Assembly: GCA_947446575.1 (NCBI GenBank)
Contig: CANFHC010000030.1
Location: 1 to 36,487, forward strand
Direction of reading: 5' to 3'
Origin: Bacteriovoracaceae bacterium
GTDB taxonomy: Bacteria; Bdellovibrionota; Bacteriovoracia; Bacteriovoracales; Bacteriovoracaceae
Length of the DNA: 36,487 nt
Shown here: positions 1-7,862 of the stretch, piece by piece
Numbering within the stretch: the stretch's first letter is position 1
Layout: each line of letters begins with the position of its first letter
Position numbers and translations under genes: made by a program
The notes under the pieces: generated by a model
Database searches by the model: none
What the model was told of the DNA's origin: nothing
What the model saw: the letters and a program-made list of their open reading frames with translations, nothing else

Positions 1-851
1 AGAGAAGTTTTATAACAAACGACAGTTGGAACTTCAAAAAGAGCACAAGTGAGCGTCACAGTTCCGCTAGCAGCGAGCGCGAAATCTGCAACTTCTAGCG
101 CCGAAACTAACTCTTCATTAGTATAAATTTTATCAAAATATTTATTATAGGAATCAAAAAGCTCTTCTTTTATGCTGCTGGATTTAACAATCGAAATCTT
201 AAGTGGAATTTCTTTCTTTAAAATTTTTAGTGACTCCATAAACGGTGCCAGTAAACTCTCCACTTCAAAATGCCGTGAACCTGGGAGTAGTAAGACATTT
301 ATAGGCAAGGTATATTCGTGAGAAGTAAAATTTTTTAATTTTTGTTCGTAGGTTGTCCATAATGGGTGATCAATACCGATAACATTTTTCACTCCGCGGT
401 CGTGAAACCATTTTTTTTCAAAAGGAATGATAGTGAAGAGTGTATGTACACAGCTACTTAGTTTTTTAACTCTGTATTCTTTCCAAGCCCAGGCTTGAGG
501 GGCCACATAATAAAGAACATCAACTCCACGCTCTTTTAATTTTCCGGCGAGTTTTAAGTTGAAAGATTGATAATCCACGAGGATGGCTACTTTTGTTCCG
601 CGACGATCCACTTCAGCCAAAATTGCATTCATAACTTTTATATAAAAAGGAATTTTTGAAATGACGCCACTATAACCCCAAGATGAAAAATCTTTTAAGT
701 GATACAAAAGTTCAAGCCCTTTTGCTTGTAAATCGTCGCCGCCTACTCCATAAAATTGTGTATCGGGTGAATTATTTTTGAGATCAGTAAAAAAGCTGAG
801 CGCGTGCTCTTCACCTGATTTTTCACCGGTAATAATCAGGCAAGAATTCAT
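1..851 (-). CDS. lpxB: Lipid-A-disaccharide synthase LpxB, C-terminal part outside window
   Basis: Glycosyltransferase family 19 enzyme that joins UDP-2,3-diacylglucosamine and lipid X into the lipid A disaccharide at the inner membrane. The gene runs off the left edge; 283 codons of a family length near 380 are visible. Seen in the translation: an N-terminal turn GEKSGEEHA (residues 9-17), YYVAPQAWAW (114-123), LLLPGSR (187-193) and, near the edge, ASGTVTLTCALFEVPTV, all matching conserved LpxB blocks. The ATG (851-849) shares one base with the stop of the upstream oxidoreductase (TAATG), implying translational coupling in the lpxD-fabZ-lpxA-oxidoreductase-lpxB string. Identity is secure; the missing part cannot be judged. 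Confidence 0.93.
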   Translation of the reverse strand, partial: MNSCLIITGEKSGEEHALSFFTDLKNNSPDTQFYGVGGDDLQAKGLELLYHLKDFSSWGYSGVISKIPFYIKVMNAILAEVDRRGTKVAILVDYQSFNLKLAGKLKERGVDVLYYVAPQAWAWKEYRVKKLSSCVHTLFTIIPFEKKWFHDRGVKNVIGIDHPLWTTYEQKLKNFTSHEYTLPINVLLLPGSRHFEVESLLAPFMESLKILKKEIPLKISIVKSSSIKEELFDSYNKYFDKIYTNEELVSALEVADFALAASGTVTLTCALFEVPTVVCYKTS

Positions 852-1801
852 TAAATCATGACCTCGCGATTCGTTTCTACACTTTCGATAACTTTATCAA
901 TTAAACGAACTGCTAAAAGACCGTCTTCAAGAGAGACAATAGGTTTAGTTGCATGAGTGATGGAATTATAAAAATGACTATGTTCAAGCATTAAATGATC
1001 GCGCTTTTCATATTTGTCTAAACTCACGAACTCAGGCCCTGGAGAAGATCCCAAAGCTTCAGAAATTTCATTTTTCATAAGATCAACTAAGAGAGTTCCA
1101 TTCTTGTTAGAGATTTCTAATTCTCTGACTTCTTTTGTTTGATTGCGGCCAACTGTAATAGTAGCGCGATGACCAGATTTGAATTTAAAATTACTTGAAA
1201 CATAATCATAGCGATTTGTTCGCATTTTAAATCCAACAGATTCAACGCTAACAGGAGTTTCTCCAAAGAGATAAACCAATAAATCTAAATCGTGAATCAT
1301 AAGATCTTGTACGACATCTACATCAGTTGCTCTTCCTTTAAAAGGAGCAACTCTTCTAAGGGTGATATGTGCAGGGGAACTAAAAAATTGTTGGTAATTT
1401 TCTTTTCGCTCCCAAGCTTGATGGAATCGTTCAGAGTGTCCAACTTGCAACACGATATTTTTATTTTTGAGTAATTCTTTAAGTGCTAGAGCTTGAGTCG
1501 TAGTTTCCGTAACCGGTTTCTCGCAAAAAACATGCTTTTCATGTTTAAGTAAGTAATCGACTAATTCAAAGTGAAATGAAGTAGGTGTGACAACAAAAGC
1601 AGCATCAATATCATTTATGCACTTTGAAATATCATCTACAACGGTCACATTAGGATGAGCCTTGGCAGCAGCTTCCATACCCCCAGGAAATTTTTCTACG
1701 ATATATTTTAGTTCTGCTAATTCGGGAAAAGCTTCTGCTTTTTGAGCATGCCATCTTCCCAAGTGACCAAATCCCACGACTGCAACTTTTATCTTTGCCA
1801 T
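851..1801 (-). CDS. Gfo/Idh/MocA-family oxidoreductase, GnnA-like candidate
   Basis: NAD(P)-dependent dehydrogenase of about 316 residues. The N-terminal Rossmann motif VAVVGFGHLGRWHA follows the start, and CEKPVTET is the family's conserved E-K-P block, followed by the second alpha/beta domain. I chose the ATG at 1801 because AAGGA lies about seven bases upstream; an in-frame ATG at 1837 would overlap lpxA. Its place between lpxA and lpxB is where gnnA sits in some bacteria, where GnnA oxidises the 3-OH of UDP-GlcNAc so that GnnB can aminate it, giving amide-linked lipid A acyl chains. No GnnB-like transaminase is in this window, so that role is inference. The family assignment is firm. Confidence 0.9.
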   Translation of the reverse strand: MAKIKVAVVGFGHLGRWHAQKAEAFPELAELKYIVEKFPGGMEAAAKAHPNVTVVDDISKCINDIDAAFVVTPTSFHFELVDYLLKHEKHVFCEKPVTETTTQALALKELLKNKNIVLQVGHSERFHQAWERKENYQQFFSSPAHITLRRVAPFKGRATDVDVVQDLMIHDLDLLVYLFGETPVSVESVGFKMRTNRYDYVSSNFKFKSGHRATITVGRNQTKEVRELEISNKNGTLLVDLMKNEISEALGSSPGPEFVSLDKYEKRDHLMLEHSHFYNSITHATKPIVSLEDGLLAVRLIDKVIESVETNREVMI

Positions 1802-1811
1802 TAAATAATCC

Positions 1812-2603
1812 TTAAGAGTTAAACGGTGCAATTCCAACTTCAGATTTTCTGATTTGTTCAGCCATTTCTTGAACTACGCGGTTATCTTTATATTCGGCCA
1901 TGAGTTCAGCGTGATCAACAAAAGCGCGTGGAGATACTTTTGCAGTTTCCATTGTTCTGACAAAATCGACAACTTCAGAAATTTCCTGTTTGCTGTATCC
2001 TTGTCGCTTCATTCCGATGATATTAATTCCTTTTAAGTGAGCTCTATTTCCCATCGCTGTACAAAAAAGAGGAATATCGCGATCGATTGCTGCCGCTCCT
2101 CCGATATAAGCTCCTCTACCAAGAGTGATGAATTGTTGAACTTGCGTTCCACCACCAATGATAACTCGCTCTCCAACTTTTACGTGGCCTGCGAAGTTAG
2201 TTGAATTTGCGATTGTGCAATTATTTCCAAGAACAACATCGTGTCCGATATGAACATAGGCCATCAATAGACAATTGTTACCAATAGTCGTCACAAGATT
2301 TTCTTTTAAAGTTCCTCTGTGAATAGAGACGTATTCGCGGAATGTATTATTGTTTCCAATAACTGTTCTAGTTGGTTCGCCCTTATAAGAATTATCTTGA
2401 GGAGGAGCACCTACTGAGCAACCTTGAAAAAATTGGTTTCCTTCGCCGATGGTTGTGTGACCATCAACCACGACATGTGAATGAAGAATTGTTCCAGCTC
2501 CAATTTCTACATTGGGGCCTATGATACAAAACGGTCCAACTCTAACTGTTTCATGTAATTTTGCTTGCGGGTCTACGAGAGAACTTGCGTGTATTTTTGC
2601 CAT
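1812..2603 (-). CDS. lpxA: UDP-N-acetylglucosamine acyltransferase LpxA
   Basis: First enzyme of lipid A synthesis; transfers a 3-hydroxyacyl chain from ACP to a UDP-GlcNAc-type sugar in the cytoplasm as a homotrimer. The 263-residue length is normal. Left-handed beta-helix hexapeptide repeats fill residues 1-190, followed by the helical C-terminal domain. The catalytic His of E. coli LpxA (H125) corresponds to H121 in HIGHD; K74 in YKGEPTR, H118 and H140 (AGH) are also kept. The position matching E. coli H160 is Gln (Q156 in VQQF), a departure from E. coli. AAGGAT precedes the ATG and overlaps the fabZ stop. Same operon as fabZ and lpxD. Confidence 0.96.
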   Translation of the reverse strand: MAKIHASSLVDPQAKLHETVRVGPFCIIGPNVEIGAGTILHSHVVVDGHTTIGEGNQFFQGCSVGAPPQDNSYKGEPTRTVIGNNNTFREYVSIHRGTLKENLVTTIGNNCLLMAYVHIGHDVVLGNNCTIANSTNFAGHVKVGERVIIGGGTQVQQFITLGRGAYIGGAAAIDRDIPLFCTAMGNRAHLKGINIIGMKRQGYSKQEISEVVDFVRTMETAKVSPRAFVDHAELMAEYKDNRVVQEMAEQIRKSEVGIAPFNS

Positions 2604-2612
2604 ATATAATCC

Positions 2613-3104
2613 TTACTGCATCTTCAGTGAGGCCAAAACTGTGGCTTCACTCATCAATTGATCATTGTGATAAATCTTGCATTCACTAGTGAGCATAGGT
2701 CCTCTCACCTTTAAAGTACGAGTAACCAACTTCAAGTCCATTTCTGGAAAAATTGGTTTTCTAAATCGCGCTTCATTTATTCCTAAAAGAGCGACATCCA
2801 TTTTCATGCCCAATGGATTTTTATGAAGTAGCAATACGATAAAGCTTGTTGCTTGGGCCATCATCTCAACTTGAACAACTCCAGGAAGGATTGGGTAATC
2901 AGGAAAGTGTCCAGCAAATATTGCGTGATTTTTTTTCGTCGTATAATTAGCGATAACTTCTGCGTCTTGAATATCTTTTAGATCAACGATTTCTCCCGGA
3001 AGAAGTGTACGACCTGGAATACTAACTGATTCAACAGAATCAATAAAAAGGAATGGATCGCGGTGGGGTAAAATTTGTCTTACTTGATCAGTATTTAAAA
3101 TCAT
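2613..3104 (-). CDS. fabZ: 3-hydroxyacyl-ACP dehydratase FabZ
   Basis: Hot-dog fold dehydratase of fatty acid elongation; converts 3-hydroxyacyl-ACP to trans-2-enoyl-ACP in the cytoplasm. At 163 residues it is slightly longer than E. coli FabZ. The N-terminus ILPHRDPFLFID and the active-site block GHFPDYPILPGVVQVE, with His66 and Glu80, are clear. It competes with LpxA and LpxD for hydroxyacyl-ACP, and it sits between lpxD and lpxA, the usual proteobacterial arrangement. It follows lpxD after ten bases and is followed by lpxA after nine, so it is almost certainly co-transcribed and translationally coupled with both. Confidence 0.96.
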   Translation of the reverse strand: MILNTDQVRQILPHRDPFLFIDSVESVSIPGRTLLPGEIVDLKDIQDAEVIANYTTKKNHAIFAGHFPDYPILPGVVQVEMMAQATSFIVLLLHKNPLGMKMDVALLGINEARFRKPIFPEMDLKLVTRTLKVRGPMLTSECKIYHNDQLMSEATVLASLKMQ

Positions 3105-3114
3105 AAAACCTCTG

Positions 3115-4143
3115 TTAAGTTTGTTTATTAAGTGAGTGCTTTCTAACGTAGGCCACTCCTTTCATCCATTCTTTAATATCTCTTGCGGGAAATCCTCCCA
3201 CAACTTCGCCTTCTCCGACATCGCTAATGACTCCAGCATTGCCTGCGATCTGTGCGCCCTTGCCAACACTTACACCATTGCCCACCGCTGCTTTTCCGCC
3301 TAAAACAACGTAATCACCAAACGTACAACTTCCCGCGACTCCAGCTTGACCACAAATAATAACTCCACGCCCGAATCTACAATTGTGTCCGATTTGAACC
3401 AGGTTATCGATTTTTGAACCAGCTCCAATAATAGTGGGTGAAAATGTTCCGCCATCAACACAAGAATTTGCACCAATTTCAACATGATCGTGAATGATCA
3501 CACTTCCCATATGCCAAACTTTTAAATGCTCGCCTTTTGAAAAATTATAACCAAATCCATCAGCTCCAATTGAGCAATTGGCATGTATGCGAACAAACTT
3601 TCCAATTTTTACATTTCTATAAACGACAGTGTTGGAAAATATTTCAGAGTCTTCTCCAATTTCAACACCTGACATGAGAACAACACCAGAGTGAATTTTA
3701 GCATTCGCTGCAATCACTACATTTTCACCTATAAAAACACCTTGAGCAATCCAGGCACTTGAGTCAACGGCAGCTGAGCCCATTTGCCGGCCATCGACGA
3801 TGTCGTTGGGTGATTTAAATTTTTCATAGTAAAAAACTTTTGAAAGATGAGACATTGCCAAATTAACATCATCAACTAAGGCTAGAAAAAGTGTGTTGTG
3901 TTGAACATTACTCTTACTCTCAACATCCATTAAGTCGTAGAATTTTTTTTCAATAACTAAACCGGTGCTTTGTGTTCCACCATTTTTTTCCATCCATTCT
4001 AATAAAAATTTTTTATTTTTGATAAAAACAAAATGATTGGGAGATAAAAGAAAATTATCTGTTATGCCATGAACTTCTAATTCATTTGCACCATGAATGA
4101 TTTGGAAACTTGCTTCGGTATTTTTCAGGTTGCCTAATTTCAT
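3115..4143 (-). CDS. lpxD: UDP-3-O-acylglucosamine N-acyltransferase LpxD
   Basis: Third enzyme of lipid A synthesis; adds the N-linked 3-hydroxyacyl chain. The N-terminal uridine-binding region (about residues 1-115) precedes a long left-handed beta-helix of hexapeptide repeats (about 130-310). The catalytic His lies in IDNLVQIGHNC, His253 counting from my start. The usual IDRGT-type block reads VDGGTFS here. I start at the ATG at 4143: AAGGGG lies eight bases upstream of it, whereas an ATG at 4152 directly abuts the same Shine-Dalgarno. The protein is 342 residues, normal for the family. A strong hairpin separates it from skp upstream, so expression may be set partly apart from the BAM genes. 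Confidence 0.95.
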   Translation of the reverse strand: MKLGNLKNTEASFQIIHGANELEVHGITDNFLLSPNHFVFIKNKKFLLEWMEKNGGTQSTGLVIEKKFYDLMDVESKSNVQHNTLFLALVDDVNLAMSHLSKVFYYEKFKSPNDIVDGRQMGSAAVDSSAWIAQGVFIGENVVIAANAKIHSGVVLMSGVEIGEDSEIFSNTVVYRNVKIGKFVRIHANCSIGADGFGYNFSKGEHLKVWHMGSVIIHDHVEIGANSCVDGGTFSPTIIGAGSKIDNLVQIGHNCRFGRGVIICGQAGVAGSCTFGDYVVLGGKAAVGNGVSVGKGAQIAGNAGVISDVGEGEVVGGFPARDIKEWMKGVAYVRKHSLNKQT

Positions 4144-4158
4144 TAGGTACATCCCCTT

Positions 4159-4211
4159 AAAAAATTTTGGGACCCGAGAAGATTTTATGCTTCTACGGGT
4201 CCCTATTTTTT
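4159..4211 (-). terminator. Strong hairpin with T-tract between skp and lpxD
   Basis: The arms GGGACCCG (4169-4176) and CGGGTCCC (4196-4203) pair perfectly, continue after a one-base bulge with five more pairs (AGAAG/CTTCT) and close on an eight-base loop. On the minus strand the stem is followed by AAAATTTTTT, and on the plus strand by TATTTTTT. It therefore looks like a Rho-independent terminator, read after skp and just before the lpxD ribosome-binding site. Since the genes form one string, partial termination or mRNA processing is the likeliest role. The rest of the 145-base gap shows no gene. Confidence 0.6.
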
Positions 4212-4288
4212 AGAATTCTTTATTTAAGTAAACTGCCCGCTTCGGCTCCTGCCTCTCGCGTGCATACCATCCATCCTGGAGGATATAA

Positions 4289-4798
4289 CTACTTAGGAAA
4301 TTTTTTATTGTAAGACTTAATTACATCGTCAGTAAGATCTTTTTCTTCTTTTGCATAAAGAATTGGAGCAGTAGCTGCTTCATACACAAGATCAACGTCT
4401 GCTGATTTAGCAACATCATCAACGATTGCTTTTACTTTTTCTAAAATTGGAGTTTTTAGTTTTTGCTCCATATCTTGGATATCCTTTTGGAAAGCAGCTG
4501 TCTTTTGTTGAATAGCTACGATCTTATCTTGGATTTCTCTTTCTTTTTTTCCTTTTTCTTTATCATTTAAAACAGAAGCTTTCTTTTGGTAGTCATCCTG
4601 AAGCTTTCTGATTTTGTCTTCTTCATCTTTTAAAACTTTTTGCTTATCATCGAATGATTTTTTAAGCTGGTCGCGAACACCTTGCCCCTGAGCAACTGAG
4701 ATGAGAACTTTTTGAACGTCTACTTTTCCTACTGCTACTTTAGCAAATGCAGAACTTGTAACGAGCAAAGATGCGATAACTGCGATTAAAGATTTCAT
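4289..4798 (-). CDS. skp: Periplasmic OmpH/Skp-family chaperone
   Basis: Periplasmic holdase that binds unfolded outer-membrane proteins on their way to BamA. It has 169 residues and a clear Sec signal peptide (1-19, ending SAFA). The mature part begins with a short beta stretch (VAVGKVDVQKVL), continues as a long charged coiled coil (about residues 40-120, Lys/Glu/Gln rich), and returns to a beta stretch near VDLVYEA. This is the OmpH/Skp layout of a trimer with tentacle-like helices. AGGGAG precedes the ATG. It lies 25 bases after bamA, the conserved bamA-skp-lpxD order. Such proteins diverge quickly, so the call rests on architecture and neighbours. Confidence 0.88.
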   Translation of the reverse strand: MKSLIAVIASLLVTSSAFAKVAVGKVDVQKVLISVAQGQGVRDQLKKSFDDKQKVLKDEEDKIRKLQDDYQKKASVLNDKEKGKKEREIQDKIVAIQQKTAAFQKDIQDMEQKLKTPILEKVKAIVDDVAKSADVDLVYEAATAPILYAKEEKDLTDDVIKSYNKKFPK

Positions 4799-4823
4799 GA
4801 ACGTCTCCCTTTATGGATAAATC

Positions 4824-7115
4824 TTAAAATAATTGTCCTATATCAAAATGAAATTGAGAACCCTGATTTTTATATTCTCCGGTTAATGGGTAACCAAATT
4901 CGAAACGTAATGTTCCAATTGGCGAGAACCATCTAAATCCGAAGCCGTAGTCAGTGTAAATTTTTACATTTTGGAACGATCCAGCATGACCAGCATCAAA
5001 GAACATAACCCATTTAAGGCCAGCTTCTCTAGAAAGTGGATGTTGAAATTCCAAGTTAGTAAATGTTGAGAAAATCCCACCTTTGTTAAAAGTAAGAAGT
5101 TGGCCTGCTGTATTAACCGCTTTTTCTTTTGGACCAATTGCTTCGTAAGCATATCCACGAAGATTTCGTGATCCCCCTAGCGTAAATTTCTCAGTGCGTG
5201 GAATTTCTCTGCCGTTCACTTCATCTAGTCTTCCTGCATAAAGACGAGATCTAAAAATGAGATCACCCCAGACTGGATAGAATCCACGAGCTTCAGCTTC
5301 GTTTTTCACCCATTTTTTATCTCCGCCTAATCCAGTGTACTCAGTTGAGTAACTCAAGAACACACCTTTTCTTGCATCAGATCTATCATCGCGACGATCG
5401 TGGACCATAGATGTTTGAATTGTAGACGCTAAACCATTTTCTAAATTAACATTAATAGTTGGATCATCTACAGACTTAATTCGCGTATCTTCTAACTTAT
5501 ATGTCGTATAAAGGTTCGTGAATTGGAAAATTGGGTAACCCACTCTAACGTTCAAGCCTTTTTTCTTTTCACTATATGAAGAAGAAGTGTCGTCACTGCT
5601 TACAAATATACCGCCACCAAGCGACCACTTGGTATCAAGGAAGTACGGCTCTGTGAAATCGATACTAAATGTATTCGATGTTTTTGCTATATTTAAACTA
5701 AATGTTAAATTCTGGCCCATCCCTCTAAAGTTAGATTGCGAAACGGAAGCTTGGAAAAATCCACCAGTCGCAGTTGAATAACCCGCCCCAAGCGAGATTT
5801 GCCCAGTATTTTTTTCTTTAACAGCAATTTCAACATCGAGAACGTCTTCTTTTTCTTTTGGAGAAACAGTGTTGAATACAATCGACTCTGGTTCAAAAAA
5901 TCCTAAACGTTGAACATTTTCTTTTGATTGGCGAAGGGCCGTACCGTTAAACTTTTGTCCTTCACGGATAAGAAGTTCACGACGGATAACTTTATCGCGA
6001 GACTTAGAGTTACCCTTAACTTTAATTCGTCCGAAGTAAGCAATCTTCCCTTTTTCAAACGAGAATTCAACATCAACTTTATTTTCACCAGGAACGACAT
6101 TTAGATTTCGAATAACGTTGGCAAACGCATATCCTTCATCCTGATACATTTCTGTTAATTGTTGGATATCTTTTCGGAGTGATTCTTCAGAATAAGTTTC
6201 ATTTTCTTTTAGAGTTAACTTATCGCGCATATCGCCTTCAGGAAAAAGTAATTCTCCCTGAAAAGTAATTTTATTAACAGTAAACTGCGGGCCTTCCGTG
6301 AGCTTCATTGTGATGAAAACCCATTTTTTATCTTCTGAAACCGTGATCTCTGGTGTCCCTACGTTAATTTGCAGGTAACCTTTCATGCGATAAAAATATT
6401 TCAAGCGTTCAATATCATTTTGAAAATTTATTTCTTTAAAATTTCCCGATCCAGACATAAAAGAAAACAAACTATCTTCCTGAGTTTGCAAAATACTTTT
6501 AATCTCTTCGTCTTTAAAAGCTTTATTTCCTAAGAAACTAATCTTTTTTACTTTAACTTTATCAAATTCTTTAATGTTAAAAATCAATTCAATATTTTCG
6601 TCATTGATCTTTTTTTCTTGGAAATCTACTGAAGCTAAAAAGTAACCTTTTTCTTCGTAGTGCTTTAAAAGGGCCTGAACATCATTTTTGACTGAAGTGG
6701 CGTCAAGGATAGAAAAAACTTTTGTCTTCACTTGTCCTTTCAAGTCATCGTCGGCTAAACCATCATTGCCTTCAAAAGAGATTTTAGTGATGATTGGTTT
6801 TTCTTTCATCTTCAAGATCAAAACATTTTTACCAGCAACAACTTCATGCTCGGCCGAAACTTCATCGAAGTATTTCATTGAGTAAATTTTTTCAAGGTCT
6901 TTTTTTAAGAGGTAATTATCGAGAACCATTTCTGGCTTAGATCCGATTTTTTCGAGGACAGCTTCTTTTTCAACTTTTTTGAGACCCTTCAATTCAATTC
7001 GATCAATCTTAAAAAGATTTATTCGAGGTCCTAGATCTTCGAGAGCATAAGCATTCACCACGAGGTTAAAACTCAAGGCCATCAAGAAAAATAATGAGAT
7101 AAATCTCAGAGACAT
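4824..7115 (-). CDS. bamA: Outer-membrane protein assembly factor BamA
   Basis: Core insertase of the BAM complex, in the outer membrane. It has 763 residues: a signal peptide (1-24), five POTRA-like repeats (about 33-420) and a C-terminal 16-strand barrel (about 440-763). GGSRNLRGY near residue 652 corresponds to the conserved (V/I)RGF motif of barrel loop 6, and the chain ends in Phe, as expected for the last strand. GGAG lies upstream of the ATG. The downstream gene is its chaperone skp; the upstream neighbours are lipoprotein-sorting lolD/lolC-like genes. No truncation or frameshift seen. Confidence 0.96.
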   Translation of the reverse strand: MSLRFISLFFLMALSFNLVVNAYALEDLGPRINLFKIDRIELKGLKKVEKEAVLEKIGSKPEMVLDNYLLKKDLEKIYSMKYFDEVSAEHEVVAGKNVLILKMKEKPIITKISFEGNDGLADDDLKGQVKTKVFSILDATSVKNDVQALLKHYEEKGYFLASVDFQEKKINDENIELIFNIKEFDKVKVKKISFLGNKAFKDEEIKSILQTQEDSLFSFMSGSGNFKEINFQNDIERLKYFYRMKGYLQINVGTPEITVSEDKKWVFITMKLTEGPQFTVNKITFQGELLFPEGDMRDKLTLKENETYSEESLRKDIQQLTEMYQDEGYAFANVIRNLNVVPGENKVDVEFSFEKGKIAYFGRIKVKGNSKSRDKVIRRELLIREGQKFNGTALRQSKENVQRLGFFEPESIVFNTVSPKEKEDVLDVEIAVKEKNTGQISLGAGYSTATGGFFQASVSQSNFRGMGQNLTFSLNIAKTSNTFSIDFTEPYFLDTKWSLGGGIFVSSDDTSSSYSEKKKGLNVRVGYPIFQFTNLYTTYKLEDTRIKSVDDPTINVNLENGLASTIQTSMVHDRRDDRSDARKGVFLSYSTEYTGLGGDKKWVKNEAEARGFYPVWGDLIFRSRLYAGRLDEVNGREIPRTEKFTLGGSRNLRGYAYEAIGPKEKAVNTAGQLLTFNKGGIFSTFTNLEFQHPLSREAGLKWVMFFDAGHAGSFQNVKIYTDYGFGFRWFSPIGTLRFEFGYPLTGEYKNQGSQFHFDIGQLF

Positions 7116-7187
7116 AGATCTCCACAGTCGATTAAAAAACTAAGGTATTAAAAAGTAGCAAGAACATTACGATGTGCAAAGAAATTT

Positions 7188-7862
7188 CTAGGCGAGCACG
7201 AGCATTCCATCTTTCATTAAAAACTGGTTACTAAAGCTCTCGGCAATCACGGGATCGTGAGTGACTACGACCAATGTTGAATGAAATTCACGCGCGAGTG
7301 TGCGCAGAAGTTGAATAACAATTTTTGAGTTCTCCGAATCAAGGTTTCCTGTTGGCTCATCGCAAAGAAGTAGCTTGGGCTTAAGTGAAAGAGCGCGAAT
7401 AATATTAATTCTCTGCTGCTCTCCGCCTGAGAGTTCATAAGGAAATTTTTCTAAACAATGATTCACATGAAGGGTGTTGGCTAAATTTAAAACTCGCTCT
7501 TTTACTTCGGCGCTTTCTAGGGCACCAAAACCAGCAAGACGCGCTGGTAGAAGTAAATTATCTAAACAATTCATAGAGGGAAGCAAAAAGTGAAATTGAA
7601 AAACAAATCCAACGTAACGATTGCGATATAACGCAAGCTCTTCGTCAGATAAATCAACTAAGTTTTTTTGATTCACATGAACTTCACCTTCTGTTGGACG
7701 GTCAAGTCCCCCAAGTAGATAAAGCAAAGTTGATTTTCCCGAGCCTGAAGCCCCCCGAATTAAGTACTCTTCACCCTCATTCATCGAAAGTGTGACGCCA
7801 TTGAGCGCGCGCGATTGTTTATAGAATTTTTTAACATTCATTAATTTTATAATAATACCCAT
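7188..7862 (-). CDS. lolD: LolD-like ABC transporter ATPase
   Basis: ATPase of the LolCDE/MacB type that pulls lipoproteins out of the inner membrane. In 224 residues it shows Walker A GASGSGKST (37-45), a Q-loop near residue 89, signature LSGGEQQR (144-151), Walker B LLLCDE (164-169) and the switch His202 in VVVTHD. NLD after Walker B and the short length fit the LolD family. Its ATG overlaps the stop of the permease gene by one base (TAATG), so the two subunits are translationally coupled. Close relatives (FtsE, MacB-type ATPases) share these motifs; the permease partner and the BAM context favour LolD. Confidence 0.87.
   Translation of the reverse strand: MGIIIKLMNVKKFYKQSRALNGVTLSMNEGEEYLIRGASGSGKSTLLYLLGGLDRPTEGEVHVNQKNLVDLSDEELALYRNRYVGFVFQFHFLLPSMNCLDNLLLPARLAGFGALESAEVKERVLNLANTLHVNHCLEKFPYELSGGEQQRINIIRALSLKPKLLLCDEPTGNLDSENSKIVIQLLRTLAREFHSTLVVVTHDPVIAESFSNQFLMKDGMLVLA

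Noticed and set aside
7116-7187. Promoter for bamA in the 72-base gap after the lolD-like gene
   Set aside because: TTGCAC and several TA-rich hexamers occur but none pair at 16-18 bases; left unannotated.
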